A stretch of 64,000 nt of DNA from Parvibaculum sp039973015 (GCF_039973015.1 NZ_JBDWLT010000010.1:186001-250000), one strand, 5' to 3'; positions 52,300 to 61,386 are shown, numbered from the stretch's first letter. The notes: a model not told the origin generated them from the sequence alone. Program-made: numbers and translations.

Positions 52300-53751
52300 A
52301 TGCCGGCCATGACGCGCGCCCGCGGCTGGGCGTCGAGCCTTGCGGTCTATCTCGAATACCGTTCCATCATCATGCTGCTGCTCGGCTTCTCGTCGGGCCT
52401 GCCCTTTCTGCTTGTCTTCTCGACCCTGTCGGCCTGGCTGCGCGAGGCGGGGATTTCGCGCACCGATATCGGCCTGATGAGCTATGTCGGCCTCGCCTAC
52501 ACGATCAAGTTCCTCTGGGCCCCCGTCCTCGACCATCTGCATCTGCCGGTGCTGAACCGCCTGCTCGGCAAGCGCCGCGCATGGATGCTGCTCGCGCAGC
52601 TCGTTGCCGCGGGCGCGCTGGTCGGCCTGTCGCTTTCAGATCCCGCTCATGCGCTCATGCCTGTCGTCATCTGCGCGCTCGTCCTCGCCTTCGCCTCCGC
52701 CACGCAGGACATCTCGATCGATGCCTGGCGCATCGAGGCCGCCTCCGACGAGAAGCAGGGCGCGCTCGCCGCGCTCTACCAGCTCGGCTATCGCATCGCC
52801 TTGATCGCCTCGGGCGCGGGCGCGCTCTATCTCGCCGAAGGTGTCTCCTGGTCGAGTGCCTATCTGGCAATGGCCGCGCTCATGGGCGTCGGCATTCTGG
52901 CGGCCCTCTTTGCACCGCGTGTTGCGGAAGCCGAGGCGCCTGCCGTTGGCGAGGAAGCGCTCGAAAGCTTCGCGCGCCGCCATCACATCGAGGGCCGTGC
53001 GCAGCGCATCGTCACCTTCCTCTATCGCGCGGTCGTCGCGCCCTTCGTGGATTTCTTCCAGCGCTACGGCTGGTGGGCGCTCGTTCTGCTTGCGCTGATC
53101 GGGCTCTACCGTGTGCCCGACTTCGTCATGGGTGTGATGGCGAACCCGCTTTACATCGATCTTGGCTTCGAGCTTTCCACCATCGCCACGGTGGTGAAGC
53201 TCTACGGCATCTGGATGACCATTGGCGGCGCTCTTGTCGGGGGCATCGTCTCCGCGCGCCTGGGCGTGCTGCCCTCGCTGCTCCTCGGTGCCATCGCCGC
53301 CACTGGCACAAACCTGATCTTCGTCTGGCTCGCCTTTCAGGGGGCGGACCCGGTCGCGCTCGCCGTCACCATCTCCATCGAGAATTTTTCGGGCGGCTTC
53401 GCGGGCACCTGCCTCATCGCCTATATGTCGAGCCTCGTGAACCATGAATTCGCGGCCACGCAATATGCACTTTTCAGTTCGGCCTTCGCGCTGCCGGGCA
53501 AGATCCTGGGCGGCCTTTCCGGCGTCATGGTCGATGGTTTCTCCGCCAGCCCGCGCATCGCCGGGCCGATTGCCGAGGCCGCGCCCCATCTCACCATGCA
53601 GACGGCGGGCTATGTGCCCTTCTTCATCACCACGGCGCTGATGGGCCTTCCCGCCATCCTGCTCATCCTGCTGGTGATGCATGTCCGCCCCGGCCCGGAC
53701 AAACCTGAAGCGGCAAAGCAGCCGGATCAGGGCCCCGGTAAAGCCGCTTGA
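52300..53751 (+). CDS. ampG: AmpG-family muropeptide transporter
   Basis: AmpG imports GlcNAc-1,6-anhydroMurNAc-peptides made by lytic transglycosylases such as MltA. The 483-residue MFS protein has about twelve to fourteen hydrophobic segments, FSSGLPFLLVFSTLSAWLREAG near the N-terminus (an AmpG signature), YTIKFLWAPVLD and the family loop ATQDISIDAWRIE. The start at 52300 follows GGGGAG; a second Met (52309) is possible. A linker of about 40 charged residues lies in the middle (about 205-245). There is no ampD or ampR gene nearby. Confidence 0.93.
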   Translation: MPAMTRARGWASSLAVYLEYRSIIMLLLGFSSGLPFLLVFSTLSAWLREAGISRTDIGLMSYVGLAYTIKFLWAPVLDHLHLPVLNRLLGKRRAWMLLAQLVAAGALVGLSLSDPAHALMPVVICALVLAFASATQDISIDAWRIEAASDEKQGALAALYQLGYRIALIASGAGALYLAEGVSWSSAYLAMAALMGVGILAALFAPRVAEAEAPAVGEEALESFARRHHIEGRAQRIVTFLYRAVVAPFVDFFQRYGWWALVLLALIGLYRVPDFVMGVMANPLYIDLGFELSTIATVVKLYGIWMTIGGALVGGIVSARLGVLPSLLLGAIAATGTNLIFVWLAFQGADPVALAVTISIENFSGGFAGTCLIAYMSSLVNHEFAATQYALFSSAFALPGKILGGLSGVMVDGFSASPRIAGPIAEAAPHLTMQTAGYVPFFITTALMGLPAILLILLVMHVRPGPDKPEAAKQPDQGPGKAA

Positions 53752-53794
53752 CGCAGGCCCCCCTGAATATACAAGTGAGAACAAGGTCTTAGCG

Positions 53795-53823
53795 CTGTCA
53801 CTTCACTGTCGCGTCTTTGTCGC
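53795..53823 (+). promoter_or_regulatory. PHO box with three 11-bp-spaced repeats upstream of olsB
   Basis: CTGTCAC (53795-53801), CTGTCGC (53806-53812) and TTGTCGC (53817-53823) are spaced exactly 11 bp apart with 4-nt gaps. This is the direct-repeat pattern of the PhoB-binding PHO box (CTGTCAT-N4-CTGTCAT in rhizobia). It lies 65 nt before the ATG at 53888. Two overlapping boxes could bind PhoB dimers in tandem. olsB is phosphate-starvation-induced through PhoB in Sinorhizobium meliloti, which fits. Confidence 0.65.
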
Positions 53824-53887
53824 GTGAGCCTGCGACAAGATGGAACTCGCCTTGGCATAGCGTGGCGATAGTGAAAGGATAGGGAAA

Positions 53888-54901
53888 ATGGCCGTTCGGC
53901 GCTCTCTGGGGCTGGATAGAGGCATTGGGGCAGGGGGAAGTCTTGTGTCGCCCGCCGGGCTGCCGAGGGCGGGGCATGCCGGGGTGAGTACAGAAATAGG
54001 TTCGGGTTCCGGAATAATGACATCGAGAGAGACGGACCGGCAGGGGGCGCTCGCCGAGGCGGCAACGCTGCCCGTGAGCTACGGCCGCAAGGGTGCGCTT
54101 GAAGTGCGTCTTGCGCGTTCCCCCCGCGAGATCGATGCGGCGCAGGCCGTGCGCTACCGCGTCTTCTATGAGGAGATGTCGGCAACGCCGGACGACGCGA
54201 CGCGTGCGAGCAAGCGCGACGCCGACCGCTTCGACGAAATCTGCGATCACCTGCTCGTGGTCGATCACTCGCTGGTGCCCGAAGGCGAAGGCGGGGAGGG
54301 CGATCTGCCGCCCGAAGCGGTCGTCGGCTGCTACCGTCTGCTCCGCCAGGAAGTCGCGGAGAAGAATGGCGGCTTCTACACCGCCAGCGAATACGACATC
54401 GCGCCGCTTCTCGCGCGCCATGCCGACCTGAATTTTCTGGAGCTTGGCCGGTCCTGTGTGCTGAAGCCCTATCGCAACAAGCCGACGGTGGAGCTTCTCT
54501 GGCACGGCATCATGCATTACGTCACCGCGCATGATCTCGACGTGATGTTCGGCTGTGCGAGCTTCGAGGGCACGGACCCGGCCGCTCTCGCCGCGCCGCT
54601 TTCCTACCTCCATCACCATCATGCCGCGCCGGACGACTGGAAGGTCCGCGCCCTGCCGGACCTCTATGTCGAGATGAACCGGATGGCCGAAGCCGATCTC
54701 GATCCGCGCGAGGCGCTCCGCGCGCTCCCGCCCATGATCAAGGGCTATCTCCGTGCGGGCTGCTATATCGGCGAAGGCGCGGTGATCGACCACCAGTTCG
54801 GCACCACCGACGTGCTGATCCTCTTCCCCGTCGCGCAGATTTCGGACCGCTATCTCACGAAGTTCGGTGCGAAGTTCGGCACGCCGGACGGCAAGGCCTG
54901 A
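53888..54901 (+). CDS. olsB: L-ornithine N(alpha)-acyltransferase (ornithine lipid synthesis)
   Basis: OlsB adds a 3-hydroxy fatty acyl group to ornithine, the first step of ornithine lipids, which replace phospholipids when phosphate is scarce. The GNAT-fold protein has EVRLARSPREIDAAQAVRYR and the conserved ELGRSCVLKPYRNKPTVELLW. The ATG at 53888 has AAAGGATAGGG just before it and gives 337 residues. The first 43 residues are low-complexity and use more rare codons, so translation may really start at the in-frame ATG at 54017 (294 residues). No olsA is adjacent. A PHO-box-like site lies upstream. Confidence 0.9.
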   Translation: MAVRRSLGLDRGIGAGGSLVSPAGLPRAGHAGVSTEIGSGSGIMTSRETDRQGALAEAATLPVSYGRKGALEVRLARSPREIDAAQAVRYRVFYEEMSATPDDATRASKRDADRFDEICDHLLVVDHSLVPEGEGGEGDLPPEAVVGCYRLLRQEVAEKNGGFYTASEYDIAPLLARHADLNFLELGRSCVLKPYRNKPTVELLWHGIMHYVTAHDLDVMFGCASFEGTDPAALAAPLSYLHHHHAAPDDWKVRALPDLYVEMNRMAEADLDPREALRALPPMIKGYLRAGCYIGEGAVIDHQFGTTDVLILFPVAQISDRYLTKFGAKFGTPDGKA

Positions 54902-54914
54902 CGCTCGACCCATT

Positions 54915-54950
54915 TCTCGTCATTGCTTCGCTTCGCCCGCAATGACGAGA
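54915..54950. repeat. REP-like palindrome between olsB and the malic enzyme gene
   Basis: TCTCGTCATTGC (54915-54926) and GCAATGACGAGA (54939-54950) form a perfect 12-bp inverted repeat with a 12-nt loop containing TTCGCTTCGC. It resembles the CGTCATTGC...GCAATGACG repeats found in several alphaproteobacterial genomes. It lies between convergent genes and could also end transcription, although no T-run follows. Confidence 0.7.
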
Positions 54951-54960
54951 AGGTGAAACG

Positions 54961-57225
54961 TCAGCGATACAAGTTATACGCCGCCAGCGCCGCCATGTTC
55001 ACGAGGTCGGAAACCGTCGCCGTCATCGGCACGATCTGCACCGGCTTCTTGAGGCCGACAAGCAGCGGGCCGATCAGCGTCGAGCCGCCCAGCACGCGGA
55101 GCAGCTTCGTCGAGATCGAGGCCGCATGGATCGCGGGCATGACGAGCACATTCGCCGTGTCTGTGAGCCTGCAGAACGGATAGAGCGCCATCGTCTCGCG
55201 GTTGAGCGCGACATCGGCGGCCATTTCCCCGTCATATTCGAAATCGACCTGGCGTTCGTCGAGAATGCGCACCGCGTCGCGCACCGTCGAGGGGCGCTCA
55301 TGCGTATGCGTGCCGAAGCTCGAATTGGCGAGCATCGCGACGCGCGGCTCATAGCCGAGACGGCGCGCGACTTCCGCCGCCTGCGTGGCGATATCGGCAA
55401 GCTCTTCCGGCGTCGGCATTTCGTGAACATTCGTGTCGGCGACGAGCACGGTGCGCCCGCCCGCAACGACCAGCGTCACACCGATCGGGCGCTTGTCGTC
55501 CACCGCGTCGATCACGCGGCGCACTTCTTCCAGCGCGACCGAATAGGTCCGCGTCACACCCGTCACCATCGCGTCCGCATCGCCGCGTTCCACCATCACG
55601 GCGGAGAAGATGTTGCGGTCATTGCTCACGAGGCGGTGGCAGTCGCGATAGAGATAGCCGTTGCGCTGCTGCTTCTCATAGAGGAAGTCGGTATATTCCG
55701 GGATCTTCTCCGAAAGCCGCGCATTGCGGATATCGAGATCGGTATTGGGGTCGAGGCCGATCTGCTTCAGCGTGTCGCGGATCTGCTCTTCCCGGCCCAC
55801 AAGGATCGGATGGCCGAGGCCGCCGTCGCGGAAGGCGAGCGCCGCGCGGATCACGCGCTCTTCCTCGCCCTCGGAGAAGACGACGCGCTTCGGGTCGCGC
55901 CGCACCTTGTCCATGATGACCTGCAACGTGCCGGCGGTCGGATTGAGCCGCGCCTGCAGGCGGTTCTTGTAGGCTTCCATGTCGACGATGGGCGAGCGCG
56001 CGACGCCCGAATCCATCGCCGCCTTGGCGACGGCGGGCGGGATTTCGCGGATCAGCCTCGGATCGAACGGCACGGGGATGATGTATTGCGGGCCGAAGCG
56101 CGGGCGTTCGCCGTGATAGGCGGCGGCGACTTCGTCCGGCACGTCCTCGCGCGCGAGCTTCGCCAGCGCCTCAGCACAGGCGATCTTCATGTCTTCGTTG
56201 ATTGCGCTGGCGCGCACGTCGAGCGCGCCGCGGAAAATATAGGGAAAGCCGAGGACGTTGTTCACCTGGTTGGCATAGTCGCTGCGGCCCGTCGCCATGA
56301 TGGCGTCGTCGCGCACCTGCGCCACTTCTTCCGGCGTGATCTCGGGGTCGGGGTTCGCCATCGCAAAGATGATCGGCTTGTCGGCCATCGAGGCGACCAT
56401 CTTCTGGTTGATCGCGCCCTTGGCTGAAAGCCCGAGGAACACATCCGCGCCCTGCATCGCCTCTTCGAGGGTGCGCGCATCCGTGGTCGCCGCATGTGCG
56501 GACTTCCACTGGTTCATGCCTTCTTCGCGGCCCTTGTAGATGACGCCCTTGGTGTCGCAGAGAAGCGCGTTGTCATGCGGCAGGCCCATCGCCTTGATGA
56601 GTTCGAGGCAGGCGATGCCGGCCGAGCCCGCGCCGTTCACGACGATCCTGGTTTTCTTGATGTCGCGGCCCGTCAGGAAGAGCGCATTGATGAGCCCCGC
56701 CGCCGTGATGATCGCCGTACCGTGCTGGTCGTCGTGAAAGACGGGAATGTCCATCATCTCGCGCAACCGGCTTTCGATCACGAAGCAGTCGGGCGCGGAA
56801 ATGTCTTCCAGATTGATGCCGCCGAAGGAGGGCCCCAGATAGCGCACCGAATTGATGAAGGCGTCGACATCCTTCGTATCGACTTCGAGGTCGATCGAGT
56901 CGACATCGGCGAACCGCTTGAAGAGGACGGCCTTGCCTTCCATCACCGGCTTCGAGGCGAGAGCGCCGAGGTCGCCGAGCCCGAGGATCGCCGTACCGTT
57001 CGAGATCACGGCGACGAAGTTCCCCTTCGAGGTGTAGTCATAGGCCGCGTCCGGGTTTTCCGCGATCGCGCGCACCGGCACCGCGACGCCGGGGCTATAG
57101 GCGAGCGAGAGATCGCGCTGCGTCGCCATCGGCTTGGTCGCATTGATTTCGAGCTTCCCGGGCTTTCCCTGGGAATGGAAGAGGAGCGCTTCCTCGTCTG
57201 TAAACTGGCGGCGCTTTTTGCTCAT
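54961..57225 (-). CDS. maeB: NADP-dependent malic enzyme with phosphotransacetylase-like domain
   Basis: MaeB decarboxylates malate to pyruvate with NADP. The 754-residue protein has the malic enzyme domain (about 1-430), with YSPGVAVPVRAI, FHDDQHGTAIITAAGLINAL and the Rossmann motif VVNGAGSAGIACLE. A phosphotransacetylase-like domain follows (about 430-754, ending LLVGLKKPVQIVPMTATVSD). This large fused form is typical; the second domain is regulatory in known examples. The ATG at 57225 is chosen; an in-frame GTG at 57231 is possible. It is divergent from mutS. Confidence 0.96.
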   Translation of the reverse strand: MSKKRRQFTDEEALLFHSQGKPGKLEINATKPMATQRDLSLAYSPGVAVPVRAIAENPDAAYDYTSKGNFVAVISNGTAILGLGDLGALASKPVMEGKAVLFKRFADVDSIDLEVDTKDVDAFINSVRYLGPSFGGINLEDISAPDCFVIESRLREMMDIPVFHDDQHGTAIITAAGLINALFLTGRDIKKTRIVVNGAGSAGIACLELIKAMGLPHDNALLCDTKGVIYKGREEGMNQWKSAHAATTDARTLEEAMQGADVFLGLSAKGAINQKMVASMADKPIIFAMANPDPEITPEEVAQVRDDAIMATGRSDYANQVNNVLGFPYIFRGALDVRASAINEDMKIACAEALAKLAREDVPDEVAAAYHGERPRFGPQYIIPVPFDPRLIREIPPAVAKAAMDSGVARSPIVDMEAYKNRLQARLNPTAGTLQVIMDKVRRDPKRVVFSEGEEERVIRAALAFRDGGLGHPILVGREEQIRDTLKQIGLDPNTDLDIRNARLSEKIPEYTDFLYEKQQRNGYLYRDCHRLVSNDRNIFSAVMVERGDADAMVTGVTRTYSVALEEVRRVIDAVDDKRPIGVTLVVAGGRTVLVADTNVHEMPTPEELADIATQAAEVARRLGYEPRVAMLANSSFGTHTHERPSTVRDAVRILDERQVDFEYDGEMAADVALNRETMALYPFCRLTDTANVLVMPAIHAASISTKLLRVLGGSTLIGPLLVGLKKPVQIVPMTATVSDLVNMAALAAYNLYR

Positions 57226-57451
57226 TGTCACTGATCCGGTCTGTCGGCATGGGGTGGTTGGGCGCTGGCGCCCGCTCCCGAAGCCCGCTTTTTAGGCTGG
57301 CAATAGGCCAATAACAAGCGAACTCCGTTGATTTTGCGTGTCCTTGCCACGCTTTGCCGCGCCTGTCCCCATTCTTCCGGGCCCCATCCCCCCTTCCTGC
57401 CTTTTCGCGCGGCGTCGTTCTGATACTCTGCCGCCCCCAATGGAAGCCGAT

Positions 57452-60235
57452 ATGTCCGAACGCGCCGCCACCTTCGCTCATCAGAACGAGCCGCCCGCCG
57501 CCCCGCCCGCTGTTCCGGCGGAGGCGACTCCAATGATGGCGCAATATCTGGAGATAAAGGGCCAGTGGCCGGATGCCCTCCTTTTCTACCGGATGGGCGA
57601 TTTCTATGAGCTCTTCTTCGAGGATGCCGTAGCGGCGGCGGGCGCCCTCGATATCGCGCTGACGAAGCGCGGCAAGCATCTGGGCGATGACATCCCCATG
57701 TGCGGCGTCCCCGTCCACAGCCATGACGCCTATCTGGAGCGCCTGATCCGCAAGGGCTTCAAGGTCGCCGTCTGCGAACAGGTGGAAGACCCCGCCGAGG
57801 CAAAGAAGCGCGGCGCGAAATCCGTCGTCGCCCGCGCCGTCCAGCGCCTCGTCACGCCGGGGACGCTGACCGAGGACACGCTCCTCGACGCCCGCGCGCA
57901 TAATTATCTTGCGGCTCTGGCAAGGGTCGGCAGCGAGGGCGAGCTTGGCCTCGCCTGGGCGGATGTTTCGACTGGCGAATTTGCCGTCACGGGCGTTTCG
58001 CCCTCGGGGCTTGGCGCGGAGCTGGCCAGACTCTCGCCCGGCGAACTCCTGGTACCGGAAGGATTCGCGGCCGACGAAGACAGCCGCGAAACCCTCGCCC
58101 ATTCCGGCGCCGCCCTCACCCTTCTGCCTTCCGCCCGTTTCGACAGCGGCAATGCCGAGCGCCGCCTGAAGGGTCATTTTGCCGTCTCGGCACTGGATGG
58201 CTTCGGCGCCTTCTCCCGCGCGGAACTGGGCGCGATGGGCGCGCTGCTCGACTATGTCGAGCTGACGCAGGTCGGGCGGATGCCGGCCCTTGCCGCCCCC
58301 CGCCGCGTCGCCACCGTCGAGACGATGGCGATCGACGCCGCCACCCGCGCGAACCTCGAACTCGTCCGCACCCTTCAGGGCGAAACGGCGGGCTCGCTCC
58401 TTGCCGTGATCGACCGCACGGTCACGGGCGCGGGCGCGCGCGAACTGGGCTCGCGTCTCGCCGCCCCCCTGACGGACCCGCAAGCGATCAACCGCCGCCT
58501 CGATGCCGTCGAATGGCTGGTGGAGGGCCGTGACGTTCGCCGCGATCTCCGCACCGCGCTCAAATCCGCGCCCGATATCGCCCGTGCGCTTTCGCGCCTC
58601 TCGCTCGGCCGTGGCGGCCCGCGCGATCTCGCCGCCATCGCGGGCGGTCTTGCCGCCGCGCACAGGCTTTGCGGCGCGCTCGATGCCGCGCCCCCCTCGC
58701 TCCTGCCGCTGCCGGACGAGATCGCGGGCGAATGCGCCGCGATGGAGAATGTCGCGGCCCCCCTGAAGGAGCGCCTTGCCGCCACGCTTGCCGAGGAACT
58801 GCCCTTGATCGCCCGCGATGGCGGTTTCATCGCGAAGGGGGCCTCCGCCGATCTCGATGAGACCCGCGCGCTGCGCGACGATGCGAGGAAGCTCATCGCC
58901 GGTCTTCAGGCGAAATATGCGGAAGAAACAGGCGTTTCCGCCCTCAAGGTCCGCCACAACAACGTGCTCGGTTATTATATCGAGGTGCCGCCGCGCCACG
59001 GCGAGAAGCTCGTCCAGCCGCCATTTTCCGAAACCTATATCCACCGTCAGACCATGGCGAATGCCATGCGCTTCACCACGACGGAGCTCGCCTCCCTCGC
59101 CAGCCGCATCGCGGAAGCCGCGGGCCGCGCGCTTGAAATCGAGCTCGCCCTTTTCGATGAACTCGTCGCCGCGGCGCTTGCCGAAACATCCGCGCTTGCC
59201 CGCACGGCGCAAGCGCTCGCTGCACTCGATGTGACGGCGGCATTGGCCGAGCTTGCCGTGGAGCGCCGCCATGTCCGCCCCCGCGTCGATGCGAGCCTCG
59301 CCTTCGCGATCCGTGGCGGCCGCCACCCCGTGGTCGAGGCTGCACTGGCGAAGACGGGCGAGCAGTTCGTCCCCAACGATTGCGACCTCAGCGCCGACAG
59401 CGCCGAGCAGTCGGCTACGGATAGGTCAGGTGCGGAGGGAGGAGCGCAGTCCCGACACGACGCACCCAAATCATTATGGCTGCTCACCGGCCCCAACATG
59501 GCCGGTAAATCGACCTTCCTGCGGCAGAACGCGCTCATCGCCATCATGGCGCAGATGGGCGCTTTCGTGCCTGCCGATGAAGCGCATATCGGCACCGTCG
59601 ACCGTCTCTTCTCGCGTGTCGGCGCGGCGGACGATCTCGCACGCGGCCGCTCCACCTTCATGGTCGAGATGGTGGAAACCGCCGCGATCCTCAATCAGGC
59701 GGGGCCCCGTTCCCTCGTCATTCTCGACGAGATCGGGCGCGGCACCGCGACCTTTGACGGGCTCTCGATTGCCTGGGCCGCCGTCGAGCATCTGCATGAT
59801 GTGAACCGTTCGCGCGCCCTTTTCGCCACCCATTACCACGAGTTGACGGTGCTGGCCGAAAAGCTCGCGCACCTCGCCAACGCCACCATGAAGGTCAAGG
59901 AATGGAAGGGCGATGTCGTCTTCCTGCATGAGGTCGGCCCCGGCGCGGCGGATCGCTCCTACGGCATTCAGGTTGCAAAGCTTGCAGGGCTCCCGTCGCC
60001 CGTCATCGCCCGTGCACAGTCCGTTCTCTCGACGCTTGAAAAAGGCAATGACCGCGAGGCCCGCGCGAAACTGATCGACGACCTGCCGCTCTTCTCCGCC
60101 ACCGCAAGGCCCGATGCTCCGCCTGCGGAAGAAAGCGCGGCTGAGGCCGAATTGAAAGCGATCAACCCCGACGATCTGACGCCGAAGGAAGCGCTGGAGC
60201 TGCTCTACAAGCTCAAGGGTCTGGCGCGGGAATGA
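57452..60235 (+). CDS. mutS: DNA mismatch repair protein MutS
   Basis: MutS recognises base mismatches and starts repair with MutL. The 927-residue protein has the mismatch-reading motif LLFYRMGDFYELFFEDA near residue 45, and the C-terminal ATPase with Walker A GPNMAGKST (680-688), LVILDEIGRGT and FATHYHEL. Residues 650-673 or so are an insert not usual in MutS, with rare codons (AGG, TCA, GGA, CGA, TTA). The ATG at 57452 has GGAAG before it; 57440 and 57338 are alternatives. A Nudix gene overlaps its stop by 4 nt. Confidence 0.96.
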   Translation: MSERAATFAHQNEPPAAPPAVPAEATPMMAQYLEIKGQWPDALLFYRMGDFYELFFEDAVAAAGALDIALTKRGKHLGDDIPMCGVPVHSHDAYLERLIRKGFKVAVCEQVEDPAEAKKRGAKSVVARAVQRLVTPGTLTEDTLLDARAHNYLAALARVGSEGELGLAWADVSTGEFAVTGVSPSGLGAELARLSPGELLVPEGFAADEDSRETLAHSGAALTLLPSARFDSGNAERRLKGHFAVSALDGFGAFSRAELGAMGALLDYVELTQVGRMPALAAPRRVATVETMAIDAATRANLELVRTLQGETAGSLLAVIDRTVTGAGARELGSRLAAPLTDPQAINRRLDAVEWLVEGRDVRRDLRTALKSAPDIARALSRLSLGRGGPRDLAAIAGGLAAAHRLCGALDAAPPSLLPLPDEIAGECAAMENVAAPLKERLAATLAEELPLIARDGGFIAKGASADLDETRALRDDARKLIAGLQAKYAEETGVSALKVRHNNVLGYYIEVPPRHGEKLVQPPFSETYIHRQTMANAMRFTTTELASLASRIAEAAGRALEIELALFDELVAAALAETSALARTAQALAALDVTAALAELAVERRHVRPRVDASLAFAIRGGRHPVVEAALAKTGEQFVPNDCDLSADSAEQSATDRSGAEGGAQSRHDAPKSLWLLTGPNMAGKSTFLRQNALIAIMAQMGAFVPADEAHIGTVDRLFSRVGAADDLARGRSTFMVEMVETAAILNQAGPRSLVILDEIGRGTATFDGLSIAWAAVEHLHDVNRSRALFATHYHELTVLAEKLAHLANATMKVKEWKGDVVFLHEVGPGAADRSYGIQVAKLAGLPSPVIARAQSVLSTLEKGNDREARAKLIDDLPLFSATARPDAPPAEESAAEAELKAINPDDLTPKEALELLYKLKGLARE

Positions 60236-60636
60236 GACGCACCGCGGGCGCGTTTTTCGTGAAGGATGGCCGTGTGCTTCTCGCGCGTCGCGCCGCGCAC
60301 AAGGAAACCTACCCCGATTGCTGGGATATTGTGGGCGGACATGTCGAGCCCGGCGAGACAGTCGAGCAGGCGTTGATCCGGGAAACGATGGAAGAACTCG
60401 GCGTCACGCCGCTGCAATTCGAAGCGGTGGGTCTGTTCGCCGAGCCGCTGCCGGAGCGATACGGCGAAGCGGTGCATCATTTTTTCAGGGTCACCGAATG
60501 GCGCGGCGAACCTTCGTTGACAGACGACGAACACACCGAGCTTCGCTGGTTCACGCTCGATGAAGCCTGTACGCTCGAAGACCTCGCAATTCCCGAATAC
60601 AGGGAATTGTTCGCGATCCTTCTCACGCGAAGCTGA
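60232..60636 (+). CDS. Nudix hydrolase
   Basis: A 134-residue Nudix protein with the full box GHVEPGETVEQALIRETMEEL (G-x5-E-x7-REUxEExGU), whose glutamates bind magnesium and cleave nucleoside-diphosphate-linked substrates. The start is RRTAGAFFVKDGRVLLARRA. It is coupled to mutS (ATGA). That context suggests a house-cleaning role against oxidised or otherwise damaged nucleotides, like MutT, but the substrate is unknown. Confidence 0.94.
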   Translation: MRRTAGAFFVKDGRVLLARRAAHKETYPDCWDIVGGHVEPGETVEQALIRETMEELGVTPLQFEAVGLFAEPLPERYGEAVHHFFRVTEWRGEPSLTDDEHTELRWFTLDEACTLEDLAIPEYRELFAILLTRS

Positions 60637-60660
60637 AGACTGCGGGAAGGATGAGGGGGG

Positions 60661-61386
60661 CTACTTCCGTGCGATATAAATACACTCGTCGCGCAGCAAG
60701 CCCCACTTCACTTCTTCTTCCGGCTTGCGGCGATAGGGCTCGACGGAGGTGAACCCCGCGGCCTTCAGCTTCTCCGCAAAGTCGCGCCCGTAGAAGCGTT
60801 TGTGGTCCGTGCCGCCGAAATGGACGAAGCGTTCGTCCGGGTCGGTGATCGCGTCGTTCTCATAGGTCTCGTCGCGCGAGAGATTGATCGGCACCGAGAA
60901 GAAGCCGTAGCCGCCCGGCTTCAACACGCGGAACATTTCCGTCATCGCCGCCTTGTCGTCGTCGATATGCTCGAACACATGGTTCGCGATCACGGCGTCA
61001 TAGCTGTTGTCCGGCCGGTCGATCTGCGTGATGTCGAGGCGGAACTTCGCGATCTTCGCATAGAGGTCGGCGGGCTCGTAATCGGGATTGTTCTTCATCG
61101 CCCGCATCAGCCACTTCTCGGGGCCGAATTGCAGGATCTTCATGGCCGCGAGGTCGATGCCGTGTTCGGTGAGATAGAGTTGCAGCAGGCGGTGCCGCTC
61201 GCGCGAGCCGCAATTGGGGCAGCGCGAATCCCAGCGTGAGGGCCGGCCCACCGACAGGAAAATGCCGTGATAGCCGCAGACGGGGCAGGTGCGGTGAATT
61301 TTCTTGCGCGAAAACTGCGCGCGGTCTTTCCACCAGCCCTGAAGAAGACGGCTGAAAATTTTCCGCCGGTCGATTGTCGTATCCAC
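60661..61386 (-). CDS. Zinc-ribbon SAM-dependent methyltransferase
   Basis: A class-I methyltransferase with an N-terminal zinc ribbon: CPVCGYHGIF and CPNCGSRERHR give four cysteines. The SAM-binding core is LDITQIDRPDNSYDAVIANHVFEHI followed by MFRVLKPGGYGFFSVP. The target is unknown. The true start is uncertain: the frame is open to 61656, with GTG at 61386 and TTG at 61392 near a poor GGCGGA site. The GTG gives 241 residues. The upstream stretch has no family match and may be untranslated. It converges on the Nudix gene and is divergent from glnD. Confidence 0.8.
   Translation of the reverse strand: MDTTIDRRKIFSRLLQGWWKDRAQFSRKKIHRTCPVCGYHGIFLSVGRPSRWDSRCPNCGSRERHRLLQLYLTEHGIDLAAMKILQFGPEKWLMRAMKNNPDYEPADLYAKIAKFRLDITQIDRPDNSYDAVIANHVFEHIDDDKAAMTEMFRVLKPGGYGFFSVPINLSRDETYENDAITDPDERFVHFGGTDHKRFYGRDFAEKLKAAGFTSVEPYRRKPEEEVKWGLLRDECIYIARK

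Noticed and set aside
49950..52310. 786-codon minus-strand open frame opposite the hybrid kinase
   Set aside because: Antisense shadow of the kinase; no domain or ribosome site seen.
57095..59326. 743-codon minus-strand open frame opposite mutS
   Set aside because: Antisense shadow of mutS, with no recognisable domain.
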